Position numbers and translations under genes: made by a program. A model generated the notes under the pieces. That model ran no database searches and was not told where the DNA came from. It worked only from the letters and a program-made list of their open reading frames with translations. From Streptomyces sp. AA1529 (lineage in GTDB: Bacteria > Actinomycetota > Actinomycetes > Streptomycetales > Streptomycetaceae): DNA of 45,387 nucleotides. Position 1 is the stretch's first letter, and every line of letters begins with the position of its first letter. The stretch is from positions 1-45,387 of the forward strand of contig NZ_ALAP01000056.1 of assembly GCF_000280905.1 (NCBI RefSeq), in the 5' to 3' direction. Positions 7,804 through 16,139 of this stretch are shown here, in pieces.

Positions 7804-8939
7804 ACCGCACCCGTTCCGCCGCGCCCGCCGCCGGACCGGCGCCCGCGGCGTCCGCCGCCGCGGGCACTGCCGGGTGCCCGGAACGTGCTCCGGACACCGG
7901 CCGCCCCTCCCCCGCCCTCCTGGCCGTGGACGCGGGCAACAGCAAGACCGATGTGGCGCTGCTCGGCGCCGACGGCAGGGTGCTGGGCACCGCGCGCGGC
8001 GGCGGCTTCCGCCCGCCCGCCGTGGGGGTCGGCGCCGCCGTGGACGTCCTCGCCGAGGCCGTCGAGCGGGCGCACGCCGCGGCCGGGCCGGGCGGCGCCG
8101 CCGCTCCCGTGCGGCAGGTGACGGCCTGTCTGGCCAACGCGGACCTGCCCGTCGAGGAGGAGGCCCTGGCGGCGGCGCTCACCGCGCGCGGCTGGGGGCG
8201 GCGGGTGGCCGTGCACAACGACACGTTCGCCGTGCTGCGCGCCGGGCTCACCGCGCGGGACGGCGAGGCGGCAGCCCGCGGGGTGGCCGTCGTGTGCGGC
8301 GCCGGGATCAACTGCGTCGGCGTCCGGTCCGACGGGCGCACCGCGCGCTTTCCGGCCCTGGGACGGCTCTCCGGGGACTGGGGCGGCGGCGGAGGGCTGG
8401 GTGAGGAGGCGCTGTGGCACGCGGCGCGCGCCGAGGACGGCCGGGGCGAGCCCACCCTGCTGCGTACGGCCGTGCCCGCGCACTTCGGTCTGGGGTCGGT
8501 GCACGCGCTGATCGAGGCCGTGCATCTGGGGCGTATCGCCTGGGAGCGGCGGCTGGAGCTGGTGCCGGTGCTCTTCGCGGCGGCCGGCCGGGGGGACGCG
8601 GTCGCGGACGGGCTGATCGCACGAATGGCCGATGAGGTGGTCACGATGGCGGTGGTGGCGCTGCGCGAGCTGGATCTGCTGGCGGAGGAGGTCCCGGTGC
8701 TGCTCGGCGGGGGCGTCCTCGCCGCGGGCCAGGCGCTGCTGGACGACCGCGTCACCCGGCTGCTGGCGGAGCGCGCCCCGCGAGCCGTCCCCCGTGTGGT
8801 GCGGGCCCGCCCGGTGCTCGGGGCCGCTCTGCTGGGCCTGGACGCGCTCGGCGCACCCGTCGATGCACACGACCGCGCACGCCGGCACTTCGAGCCGCCG
8901 CGGCCCCCCGACGGCGCGCCGGCCCCGGCCCCGGACTGA
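7794..8939 (+). CDS. BadF/BadG-type ATPase, N-acetylglucosamine kinase-like sugar kinase
   Basis: A 381-residue protein of the ASKHA superfamily. The start is GTG 7794, with AAGGAG 8 nt upstream inside the GH4 gene; it overlaps that gene by 10 nt. About 40 Ala/Pro-rich residues come first, then the phosphate-1 motif AVDAGNSKTDVALLGADG. Next come the catalytic-Asp region HNDTFAVLRAG, the VVCGAGINCVGV segment and SGDWGGGGGLGEEAL, and then VPVLLGGGVLAAG in the C-terminal lobe. These fit GlcNAc kinase and related sugar kinases. Overlap with a GH4 gene suggests it makes the phosphorylated substrate, or recycles a released sugar. No transporter is encoded nearby. Confidence 0.85.
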   Translation: MGLNRTRSAAPAAGPAPAASAAAGTAGCPERAPDTGRPSPALLAVDAGNSKTDVALLGADGRVLGTARGGGFRPPAVGVGAAVDVLAEAVERAHAAAGPGGAAAPVRQVTACLANADLPVEEEALAAALTARGWGRRVAVHNDTFAVLRAGLTARDGEAAARGVAVVCGAGINCVGVRSDGRTARFPALGRLSGDWGGGGGLGEEALWHAARAEDGRGEPTLLRTAVPAHFGLGSVHALIEAVHLGRIAWERRLELVPVLFAAAGRGDAVADGLIARMADEVVTMAVVALRELDLLAEEVPVLLGGGVLAAGQALLDDRVTRLLAERAPRAVPRVVRARPVLGAALLGLDALGAPVDAHDRARRHFEPPRPPDGAPAPAPD

Positions 8940-9040
8940 CCGCGCCCGGCGGCGGAATCCCGGCCCCGCCGGGGAGCACGACGGCGGTCCGGGAGGGAGG
9001 ATGGGAGGGTACGGCCCCGTCCAGGGAGGTAGCCGGCGTC

Positions 9041-11125
9041 GTGACGAACCACGAGGAGCCGCCCGAGGGTGAGACCGGCGGGGTGCCGGGGGTCAGCCTC
9101 TCCCCGCCCGGTGGGCTCCTGGATGTGCTGGGGGTCGGCGCCGTACTGCTGGACGCGCAGGGGCGCATCGTCCTGTGGAGTCCGCAGGCCGAGCAGTTGT
9201 TCGGATACTCGGCGGCGGAGGCCCTGGGCCGGTACGCGGCACCGCTGCTGGTGCCGGAGCGGAGCACCGCGCTCGTCCTCCGCCTCTTCGACGAGGTGAT
9301 CCGGGAGGGCAGGAGCTGGGCGGGCGTCTTCCCCGTCGTGTGCAAGGACGGCCGGATCCGCCAGCTGGAGTTCCGCAACATGCGGCTGCACGACGACCAG
9401 GGCGCCCGCTACGCGCTGGCGCTGGTCACGGACCGCGCCGCGCTCCGCGAGGTCGAGCGCGACCTGGCATTCTCCACCCTGCTCATCCGGCAGTCCCCGA
9501 TGGGCATCGCGGTCATGGACACCGATATGCGCTATGTCTCGGTCAACCCCGCCCTCACCCGCCTCGACGGCGTCGACGAGGAGGGGCACCTGGGCAGGAC
9601 GGTGCGCGACGTCCTGCCCCCGACCCACGCGCGGGAAGCGGACACGGTGCTGCACCGGGTCCTGGAGACCGGCGAGCCGGTCATCGACCGGGAGGTGCTG
9701 GGCAGCGAGACCCCGGGAGGGCGCGGCCACGCCTGGTCCGTCTCCGTCTACCGGCTCGACGACTCCGGCGGGCGCCCGCTGGGCCTCTCCATCTCCGTCA
9801 CCGACATCACCGCCCGGCACCAGGCCGCGCTCCAGGCCGAGCTGGCCCGGGAACGTCTCTCGCACCTGGCCGAGGCGTCGGTCCGGATCGGCACCACGCT
9901 CGACCTGGAGCAGACGGCGCGCGAACTCGCCGAGATCACCGTCCCCGAGCTGGCCGACATCGCCGCCGTCGACGTACTGGACGCGGCCGTGCGGGACCGG
10001 CCCGCGGGCATCTCGGCGGAGGGGGGCGCCACCTTCCGCGCCCTCGCGCTGGCCGCCGGCTACCCCACGGTCGCGGTCGAGGCGGCCGACCCGACCGGGC
10101 AGGTGGCCCGGTACGGCGCCGAGCGGCTCGTGACCCGCTGCGTCGCCACGGGGCAGCCGGTCGCCGTACCGGCCGTCCAGGAGGAGGACCTGGGCAGGAT
10201 CGCCCGCGACGAGCACGCCGCCGGGCTCCTCGCCAAGGCGGGCGTCCACTCCTACCTCGCCGTCCCGCTGATCGCCCGCGGCGAGGTGCTCGGTGCGCTC
10301 GATCTCAAGCGCACCCGCAACCCGAAGCCCTTCGACCACGACGACACGATCCTGGCCTGCGAGCTGGCCGGGCGGGCCGCCGTCTGCATCGACAACGCCC
10401 GCCTCTACCGGCAGCAGCGCAGCATCGCCCTGATGCTGCAGCGCAGCCTGCTGCCGACACCCGCCACCGGCTCCACCCGGCTGCGGATCGCCTCCCGGTA
10501 CCAGCCGGCCGGGGCGCACAGCGAGATCGGGGGCGACTGGTTCGACGTCCTCGAACTGGCGGAGGACCGCACCGCGCTGGTGGTCGGCGATGTGATGGGC
10601 AGCGGCATCAACGCGGCCGCCACCATGGGCCGGCTGCGCACCGCGACCCAGACCCTCGCCCGGCTGGCGCTGCAGCCGACCGAGGTGCTGCACCACCTCG
10701 ACCAGATCACCACCGGCCTCGATCCGTACTTCGCCACCTGCCTCTACGCCGTCTACGATCCGCGCGGGAACCGCTGCCGGATCGCGTCCGCGGGGCACCT
10801 GCCGCCCGTCCTGGTCCCGGCGCGGGGCGAGCCGCGGCTGGTGGAGGTGGTGCCCGGCACCCCGCTGGGCATCGGCGGCGGCACGCACAGCACGGTCGCC
10901 GTCGACCTGTGCCCGGGCGACCTGCTCGTGCTCTACACCGACGGCCTGATCGAGACGCGGCGCGACGACATCGAGGACCGGCTGGAGGTGCTGCTCGGTC
11001 TGCTGCGCCCGGTCGCCGGCTCGGGCGACTCCCTGGAGCAGACCTGCGACCTCCTCCTCGAAGCGCTGCGCAGCCCCGAGAACCACGACGACGTGGCGCT
11101 GCTCCTCGTCAGCCCGACGGAGTAG
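9041..11125 (+). CDS. PAS-PAS-GAF-PP2C (SpoIIE-type) serine phosphatase
   Basis: A 694-residue soluble sensor phosphatase. GTG 9041 follows AGGGAGGT. The first PAS domain (about residues 25-130) holds GAVLLDAQGRIVLWSPQAEQLFGY. The second (about 145-265) has GIAVMDTDMRYVSVNPAL. A short linking helix leads to a GAF domain (about 275-455, with VHSYLAVPLIARGEVLGALDL). The C-terminal PP2C domain (about 465-690) has LQRSLLP, GGDWFDV, VGDVMGSGINAAATMG, SAGHLPPVL, LYTDGLIE and HDDVALLLV, so the metal-binding Asp residues are present. Such proteins usually dephosphorylate anti-sigma-factor antagonists in response to light, redox or ligands. No partner gene is adjacent. The HATPase domain often fused in Streptomyces homologues is absent. 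Confidence 0.93.
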   Translation: MTNHEEPPEGETGGVPGVSLSPPGGLLDVLGVGAVLLDAQGRIVLWSPQAEQLFGYSAAEALGRYAAPLLVPERSTALVLRLFDEVIREGRSWAGVFPVVCKDGRIRQLEFRNMRLHDDQGARYALALVTDRAALREVERDLAFSTLLIRQSPMGIAVMDTDMRYVSVNPALTRLDGVDEEGHLGRTVRDVLPPTHAREADTVLHRVLETGEPVIDREVLGSETPGGRGHAWSVSVYRLDDSGGRPLGLSISVTDITARHQAALQAELARERLSHLAEASVRIGTTLDLEQTARELAEITVPELADIAAVDVLDAAVRDRPAGISAEGGATFRALALAAGYPTVAVEAADPTGQVARYGAERLVTRCVATGQPVAVPAVQEEDLGRIARDEHAAGLLAKAGVHSYLAVPLIARGEVLGALDLKRTRNPKPFDHDDTILACELAGRAAVCIDNARLYRQQRSIALMLQRSLLPTPATGSTRLRIASRYQPAGAHSEIGGDWFDVLELAEDRTALVVGDVMGSGINAAATMGRLRTATQTLARLALQPTEVLHHLDQITTGLDPYFATCLYAVYDPRGNRCRIASAGHLPPVLVPARGEPRLVEVVPGTPLGIGGGTHSTVAVDLCPGDLLVLYTDGLIETRRDDIEDRLEVLLGLLRPVAGSGDSLEQTCDLLLEALRSPENHDDVALLLVSPTE

Positions 11126-11234
11126 TGCGGCGGCGGGCGCCGGGGCCGGAAGGGGGTCCGGCGCGCGACGGACGTAGGCTCGGACGGGAGCAGGGCCGTG
11201 ACCGGATGCGGCCCGTCATGGCTGGAAGGCGACC

Positions 11235-12374
11235 GTGACCGCGAACACCGAGCACCCGTCCCTGCTGGATCTGCCGCCGCTGACCGCGGAGCACTTCGCC
11301 GCCGTCGAGGACAAGGTGGCCTCGTTGCTGCGGACCCGGTGCGATGTCGTGGCGATGCAGGGCGAGGCGCTGCTCCCGCTGGAGGCGTGCATCCGTGCGG
11401 CGGCGCCGCGCGGCAGTACGGCGCTGAACGTGGTCACCGGGCCCTACGGCGAGACGTTCGGCGGCTGGCTGCGGTCGTGCGGCGCGGAGGTCGTCACCCT
11501 GACCGCGCCGTTCACCGGCGCCGTCGGCGCGGACGAGGTGGCCCGGGCGCTGCGCGAGCACCCGGAGACCGGCCTGGTGAGCCTCGTCCACGCGGAGGCG
11601 GCGACCGGCAACACCAACCCGGTCGCCGAGATCGGCGCCGTCGTGCGCGAGCACGGGGCGCTGCTGATGCTGGACGCGGTCGCCTCGGTGGGGGCCGAGC
11701 CGCTGCTGACCGACGCCTGGGGCGTGGACCTGTGCGTCATCGGCGGCCAGAAGGCGCTGGCCGGACCGGCCGGGGTGTCCGCCGTGTCGGTCAGCGCCCG
11801 CGCGTGGGACCGGATCGCCGCGAACGAAGGCGCGCCCCGCGGCTCCTATCTGTCGCTGCTGGACTGGAAGGAGCGGTGGCTGGACGGCGGCCGGAAAGCG
11901 CTGCCGCACGCCCCGGCGCAGTTGGAGATGCTGGCCCTGGAAGCGGCCGTCGACCGGGTGCTCGAGGAGGGCCTGGACTCCTCGATCGCCCGGCACCGGG
12001 CGGCGTCGGCCGCGACGCGCGCCGGCGTGCGGGAACTCCCGGCGCTGGCCGCGTATGTGACGCGGGATCGGGACGCTGCCCCGGCCGCGACGACGCTCCG
12101 CGTCCCGGCGGACGACGTCGACGCACGCCAGGTGGTCGCCGCGGCGCTCACCGCGGACCCGGGTGTACCGCTGCAGGCAGCGGGCGGTGCCCTGGCCGCC
12201 GAGGTGCTGCGCGTCAACCACTACGGGCGGTCGGCCGACCGCACGGTCGTGCGGGACACGCTGGCGGCGCTGGCCGGTGGCCTGGCCGCGCTCGGTGTGC
12301 CCGGCGCAGCGGATGCGGGGGACCGGGCGGGCGAGGCCGCCGCCGCGGCGTGGGAGAGCGCGCTGCGGGCGTGA
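11235..12374 (+). CDS. Class V (AGT/SPT-like) PLP-dependent aminotransferase
   Basis: A 379-residue fold-type I PLP enzyme. GTG 11235 follows GGAAGG. The phosphate-binding turn is near NVVTGPYGETFGGW, the ring-stacking and Asp region is LLMLDAVASVGAEPL, and the lysine for the Schiff base is in IGGQKALAGPAGVS. SLVHAEAATGNTNPVAEIG matches the alanine-glyoxylate / serine-pyruvate aminotransferase branch. The end VLRVNHYGRSADRTVV carries the usual substrate-carboxylate Arg region (motif R-x-NHxG). The reaction is probably transfer between small amino acids and 2-oxo acids such as glyoxylate, pyruvate or 2-aminoethylphosphonate-type donors; the substrate cannot be fixed from sequence. It is convergent with the HD gene, with 26 nt between. 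Confidence 0.85.
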   Translation: MTANTEHPSLLDLPPLTAEHFAAVEDKVASLLRTRCDVVAMQGEALLPLEACIRAAAPRGSTALNVVTGPYGETFGGWLRSCGAEVVTLTAPFTGAVGADEVARALREHPETGLVSLVHAEAATGNTNPVAEIGAVVREHGALLMLDAVASVGAEPLLTDAWGVDLCVIGGQKALAGPAGVSAVSVSARAWDRIAANEGAPRGSYLSLLDWKERWLDGGRKALPHAPAQLEMLALEAAVDRVLEEGLDSSIARHRAASAATRAGVRELPALAAYVTRDRDAAPAATTLRVPADDVDARQVVAAALTADPGVPLQAAGGALAAEVLRVNHYGRSADRTVVRDTLAALAGGLAALGVPGAADAGDRAGEAAAAAWESALRA

Positions 12375-12400
12375 CCCGCGGCAGGCGGTGCGGGCCGTGC

Positions 12401-13045
12401 TCACTCCGGCCAGGGTGACTCCAGGACGGCGCGGACGAAGTCGCCGCGCCGGAAGTGCGGGTCGTAGTGGGCGAGGACGTCCGCCTTGACGTTGCCGAAG
12501 GTCGTCTCCGGCTTCGGCTGCACACCGTCCGCGAACGCCCGCAGGATGCCCTGTTTGAACGCCGGGCGCGGGTGTGCGGCGACCACGGCCGCGCGGTCGG
12601 CGGCGGAGATCTCGCCGTACCCGGAGCCGAGCACGTCGTACTCCACCCCGGCGGCCATCAGCGCCACCTCGGGCTCCATGAACTCCGGGATGCCGGGCGT
12701 CGTGTGCAGGGCGACGGCGGTCCACACCCGCCGGACGCGGTCCTCGGGGACCTGGCGGGCGGTCAGGAAGCGGCGGGCTTCCTGGGCGCCGTCCACCTCG
12801 AAGCGCCGTCCGCTGCCGTGGAAGGGCGCGCCGAGACCGACGTCGTGGAAGAGCGCCGCGATGTAGAGCAGTTCCGCGTCGTGGCCGATTCCGCCCACGC
12901 CTCCCAGGAGGCTGCCGAAGAAGTACACCCGCCGCGAGTGGTCGTAGATCAGGTCGCTGCTGGTGTCGCGCACCAGTTCGGTGGCCTCCGCGGCCAGGCG
13001 GGAGTCCGGCACGCGCACGCCTGCCGGACCGTGCTGTTCACCCAT
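12401..13045 (-). CDS. HD-domain hydrolase, cyanamide hydratase-like
   Basis: A 214-residue HD-superfamily protein. The metal-binding set is visible: His in DHSRRVYFFG (near residue 36), HD in AALFHDVGLG (about 67-68), and later His and Asp positions around ALHTTPGIPEFM. The FFGSLLGG and HDVGLGAPFHGSGRRFEVDGA segments resemble the HD proteins related to fungal and yeast cyanamide hydratase (Ddi2/Ddi3), more than ppGpp hydrolases. Activity on cyanamide or nitriles is possible but unproven, and the annotation should stay at HD-domain metal-dependent hydrolase. The ATG at 13045 precedes GEQHGPAG. It lies 54 nt downstream of the gene ending at 13100 on the same strand and may be co-transcribed with it. 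Confidence 0.8.
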   Translation of the reverse strand: MGEQHGPAGVRVPDSRLAAEATELVRDTSSDLIYDHSRRVYFFGSLLGGVGGIGHDAELLYIAALFHDVGLGAPFHGSGRRFEVDGAQEARRFLTARQVPEDRVRRVWTAVALHTTPGIPEFMEPEVALMAAGVEYDVLGSGYGEISAADRAAVVAAHPRPAFKQGILRAFADGVQPKPETTFGNVKADVLAHYDPHFRRGDFVRAVLESPWPE

Positions 13046-13099
13046 GGCCTGCTGGCCTCCTTCTCCGCCCCCGCGTCGTCCGCCGGGTGTGCGGCGGGG

Positions 13100-13546
13100 T
13101 CAGTGCCCTTCGGGGGCGGGTTCCAGGACGAGGACCGGGATCTCGCGGTCGGTCCTGCGCTGGTAGTCGGCGTAGTCGGGGTACGCCTCCACGGCACGCT
13201 CCCACCACACGGCCTTCTCCTCCCCGGTGACCTCACGGGCCGTCATGTCCTGCCGCACCGGGCCGTCCTGGAGCTCGACCCGGGGATCGGCGAGCACGTT
13301 GCGGTACCAGACAGGGTGCGAGGGCGCCCCGCCCAGCGACGCCACCGCCGCGTACCGTCCGTCGTGCTCCACCCGCATCAGCGGCGTCTTGCGGACCTTG
13401 CCGCTCTTCGCCCCCCTGGTGGTCAGGACGATGACGGGCATGCCCCGCATCGTGGTGCCCTCCCGGCCGCCGGAGCGCTCGTACAGGTCCACCTGGTCGC
13501 GCACCCACTGCTCGGGGCTCGGCGCGTATTCGCCCTCGACAGGCAT
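13100..13546 (-). CDS. Deazaflavin (F420)-dependent nitroreductase family protein
   Basis: A 148-residue split-barrel protein of the Ddn/nitroreductase family that uses F420H2 in actinomycetes. The markers are VIVLTTRGAKSGKVRKTPLMRVEHDGRYAAVAS, whose GxKSGKxRxTPL segment lies near the cofactor phosphate, then GGAPSHPVWYRNVLADPRVELQDG, and the end YPDYADYQRRTDREIPVLVLEP. The length is typical. Such enzymes reduce quinones, nitro compounds and other electrophiles, often for detoxification. The physiological substrate is unknown. It starts at ATG 13546 and lies upstream of the HD gene on the same strand. Confidence 0.9.
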   Translation of the reverse strand: MPVEGEYAPSPEQWVRDQVDLYERSGGREGTTMRGMPVIVLTTRGAKSGKVRKTPLMRVEHDGRYAAVASLGGAPSHPVWYRNVLADPRVELQDGPVRQDMTAREVTGEEKAVWWERAVEAYPDYADYQRRTDREIPVLVLEPAPEGH

Positions 13547-13759
13547 GTGTCCGCCCTTCCGTCGTACCGTCCGGGTCCGTCCCGGAACCGCCGGGCCGTC
13601 GCCCGCGGCCCTCTCGGCTTACCACGGGCAGCGGGGGCGTACACGTACCCGGGTGCGGAGCAGGGGCGGCCGAGGCGCGTGCGCACGGCGGGGATAGCGT
13701 GGCGGGGCACGTGCCGACGGGCACGTGGTCGGTACATTCAAGCGGAGGTAGGGGCTGTC

Positions 13760-13975
13760 GTGGCCGGTATAGAGGACGCACGCAAGACCTTTGACAAGTT
13801 CGACCGGAACGGCGACGGGGTCGTCACCCCGGTCGAGTTCCAGCAGGCCATGGTGGAACTGGGGGACCTGCACTACACCGTGGGCCTCGCGGAGGCCATC
13901 GTGAGCACCCGGGACGCGAACGGCGACGGCGTCCTGACCTTCGAGGAGTTCTTCGACAAGGCCAAGGACCTCTGA
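13760..13975 (+). CDS. Small two-EF-hand calcium-binding protein
   Basis: A 71-residue acidic protein with two canonical EF-hand loops: DRNGDGVVTPVE (residues 15-26) and DANGDGVLTFEE (52-63). Both keep Asp at position 1, Asp at 5 and Glu at 12, with Gly at 6, so both should bind Ca2+. The start GTG 13760 lies 9-13 nt after GGAGGTAGGGG, a very strong ribosome site. There is no signal peptide, so it is cytoplasmic. It resembles the small calmodulin-like CabB/CabC-type proteins of Streptomyces, some of which affect aerial growth. It stands alone between a divergent reductase gene and a strong terminator. Confidence 0.9.
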   Translation: MAGIEDARKTFDKFDRNGDGVVTPVEFQQAMVELGDLHYTVGLAEAIVSTRDANGDGVLTFEEFFDKAKDL

Positions 13976-14014
13976 CAGCCGGTGGTCCCCACGGGGCTCC
14001 GCCTCGCGCAGACC

Positions 14015-14042
14015 AGGCGGCCGCCCGGGCGGGCGGCCGCCT
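14015..14042 (+). terminator. Terminator after the EF-hand gene
   Basis: 12-bp perfect arms AGGCGGCCGCCC and GGGCGGCCGCCT around a GGGC loop, 40 nt after the stop at 13975. The rest of the 320-bp gap to 14295 shows no gene; a TAGAGT box at 14231-14236 could be a -10 element for the methyltransferase gene but no matching -35 is clear. Confidence 0.75.
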
Positions 14043-14295
14043 CCGTCGTCCTTCCGGCGGGCCGGACAGGGCGCTCGGGACACCGGTCCCGGGCGCGGGC
14101 GGCGCGCCGCCCGACCGGGCCGGACACCACCCGCGCTCCGCGGCAACCCGGCCCGCCCGCAGGGCGGTTGGCGGCCGGGTCCGGCCGCCCGGAGGCGACC
14201 TCGGGGCACCGGGCGCTTGGTGGGCGGTCGTAGAGTGTCACCCACGAGATCGTTGCCCCGGCAGACCACCGGGGCGGAATGTCTGGGGCGCACCA

Positions 14296-15111
14296 ATGAC
14301 GGAAACCGGGGACGGACAGCGGCCGCTCAACACGGGTACGGCACACTCGGCACGGGTCTACGACTACATCCTGGGCGGCAAGAACCACTACGAGGCGGAT
14401 GCGGCCGCCGGTGAGGCCATGATCGAGGTCTGGCCCGCGCTGCCGGTGCACATGCGGGCCAACCGGGCGTTCATGCTCCGGGCGAGCCGCTACCTGGCGC
14501 GCGAATGCGGGATCCGGCAGTTCCTGGACATCGGCACCGGGCTGCCCACCTCGCCCAACCTGCACGAGGTCGTCCAGGCGGTCGAGCCGGGCGCCCGGGT
14601 CGTCTACGTCGACAACGACCCGATCGTGCTGAACTACGCGCAGGCGCTGCTCGCCAGCACCCCGCAGGGCCGCACCACCTATGTCCACGCGGACATGCGG
14701 GATCCGGACGCGATCCTCGGCTCGCCCGAGTTCCAGGCGACGCTGGACCTCGACGAGCCGATCGCGCTGCTGGTCATCGGGATGCTGCACTTCATCCACC
14801 CGTCCGACGACGACCACGGGCTGCTGCGCAGGCTGCTGGAGCCGCTGCCGCCCGGCAGCTACCTGGCCGCGACCGTCGGCACCGCGGACTTCGCGCCGCA
14901 GGAGGTGGGCCGGGTCGCGGAGCAGTACGCGGCGGAGGGGATGCCGATGGCGCTGCGCACCCGCCAGGAGGCGGCCGCCTTCTTCACCGGGCTCGACCTC
15001 GTGGAGCCCGGTCTGGTGCAGGTCCACAAGTGGCGGCCCGACGCGGAGGACGAGCAGGTACGGGACGAGGACATCGCCATGTACGGCGCGCTGGCCCGCA
15101 AGCCCCGCTGA
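14296..15111 (+). CDS. SAM-dependent methyltransferase, DUF574 (PF04672) family
   Basis: A 271-residue protein of a family greatly expanded in Streptomyces. Family signatures: ARVYDYILGGKNHYEADAA at the N-terminus, VHMRANRAFMLRASRYLA, the SAM-binding region FLDIGTGLPTSPNLHEVVQ, VVYVDNDPIVL, and LLVIGMLHFIHPSDD. The acceptor is unknown for nearly all members; such genes often sit beside conservon-like or regulatory genes. The ATG at 14296 has only a weak ribosome site, and no other start fits the family's N-terminus better. It is convergent with the gene at 15146, 34 nt away. Confidence 0.88.
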   Translation: MTETGDGQRPLNTGTAHSARVYDYILGGKNHYEADAAAGEAMIEVWPALPVHMRANRAFMLRASRYLARECGIRQFLDIGTGLPTSPNLHEVVQAVEPGARVVYVDNDPIVLNYAQALLASTPQGRTTYVHADMRDPDAILGSPEFQATLDLDEPIALLVIGMLHFIHPSDDDHGLLRRLLEPLPPGSYLAATVGTADFAPQEVGRVAEQYAAEGMPMALRTRQEAAAFFTGLDLVEPGLVQVHKWRPDAEDEQVRDEDIAMYGALARKPR

Positions 15112-15145
15112 CGCGCCCGCGCGCCTCCGCGCCGGGCCCCTCCGC

Positions 15146-15520
15146 TCACTGGTCGGAGTAGCGCAGCTCCCCCACCGTCCAGGCGCTCACGTCCCGGATG
15201 GCGATCCGGTACATCCCGCCCGTCTCGGGGATGCCCACCGCGCCCTGCAGGATCCGGGCGACGTGGAAGTGCAGGTAGGAGGGCGCCTCGGTCCCGGCGC
15301 TCGCGGCGTCCTCCAGGACCGGGACGAAGGAGCCCGCGAACGGGCCGAGCCGGTCGGAGTCCCGCAGGACCTCGGCCACTCGCTGCCTCCACACCGACTC
15401 GGGGGCCAGCCGCCCGGTGATGACGGCTCCGTGGACCACGACGGTGAGGGACATCTGGTTGGTCTGCTCCGACTCCACCGTGGCGGCGATGTCGACGAGC
15501 AGCTCGTCAGCGTTCGGCAT
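15146..15520 (-). CDS. GvpU-like (gas vesicle accessory-type) protein
   Basis: A 124-residue soluble protein. The pattern SLTVVVHGAVITGRLAPESVWRQRVAEVL, then YLHFHVARILQG and a C-terminal MYRIAIRDVSAWTVGELRYSDQ, resembles actinomycete proteins named after GvpU, an accessory factor of Bacillus gas vesicle clusters. No gvp structural gene lies in the window, so a gas vesicle role is doubtful; it may be a stand-alone member with another function. The ATG at 15520 is divergent from the AraC gene at 15644, with 123 bp between them for both promoters. Confidence 0.5.
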   Translation of the reverse strand: MPNADELLVDIAATVESEQTNQMSLTVVVHGAVITGRLAPESVWRQRVAEVLRDSDRLGPFAGSFVPVLEDAASAGTEAPSYLHFHVARILQGAVGIPETGGMYRIAIRDVSAWTVGELRYSDQ

Positions 15521-15643
15521 GGCTGGTGATGCTATAGGGCCGGGCAGCACGTCCGCGACAGGCCCGCGTCCCGCGGTTCCGCCGCCGCCCGCGCGCGCCC
15601 GGCGCACCGGGCCGCGGCAGCTCCGCGGCGTACCATCACCCGT

Positions 15644-16129
15644 GTGGCGAACAGATCGACCTCGGCGCAGCAGCTGCGGGACCTGGCACGGCTGCGCCGG
15701 GTGCGCGACCGGATCGACCGGGAGTACGCGCAGCCGCTGGACGTCGAGGCCCTCGCGCGTGGCGTGAACATGTCGGCCGGGCATCTCAGCCGCCAGTTCC
15801 GGCAGGCCTACGGCGAGTCCCCGTACTCCTACCTGATGACCCGGCGCATCGAACGCGCGATGGCGCTGCTGCGGCGCGGGGACCTCAGCGTCACCGAGGT
15901 CTGCTTCGCCGTCGGCTGCTCGTCGCTGGGCACCTTCAGCACCCGCTTCACCGAACTGGTCGGCATGCCGCCCAGCACCTACCGGCGGCGCACCGCGGAC
16001 GATCCGGCGGGGCTGCCGCCGTGCGTCGCCAAGCAGGTGACCAGGCCGGTCAGGAATCAGCCGGAGGGCCGGCCGGCCGGGAACCAACCGGTCAGGAATC
16101 GAGAAGCACCCCCGGCGGGCCGGGGCTAG
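15644..16129 (+). CDS. AraC family transcriptional regulator (DNA-binding domain only)
   Basis: A 161-residue protein that consists of the double HTH of AraC/XylS regulators with a long polar tail. The first HTH is VEALARGVNMSAGHLSRQFRQAYGESPYSYLMTRRIERAMALLRRG. The second is SVTEVCFAVGCSSLGTFSTRFTELVGMPPSTYRRR. There is no ligand-binding domain at the N-terminus. The C-terminal 45 residues are low-complexity. GTG 15644 is used; the stop at 16129 is 10 nt before the VOC gene, and this regulator/VOC pairing is frequent in Streptomyces, so it probably controls the VOC gene and perhaps the UvrA-like gene beyond. Confidence 0.9.
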   Translation: MANRSTSAQQLRDLARLRRVRDRIDREYAQPLDVEALARGVNMSAGHLSRQFRQAYGESPYSYLMTRRIERAMALLRRGDLSVTEVCFAVGCSSLGTFSTRFTELVGMPPSTYRRRTADDPAGLPPCVAKQVTRPVRNQPEGRPAGNQPVRNREAPPAGRG

Positions 16130-16139
16130 CGTGAGCCCC

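Noticed and set aside
7508..11086. Very long open frame on the minus strand across the kinase and phosphatase genes
   Set aside because: It is antisense to two clear genes, is rich in Arg/Gly/Ala/Pro/Gln and has no recognisable domain. Long antisense frames are usual in GC-rich DNA.
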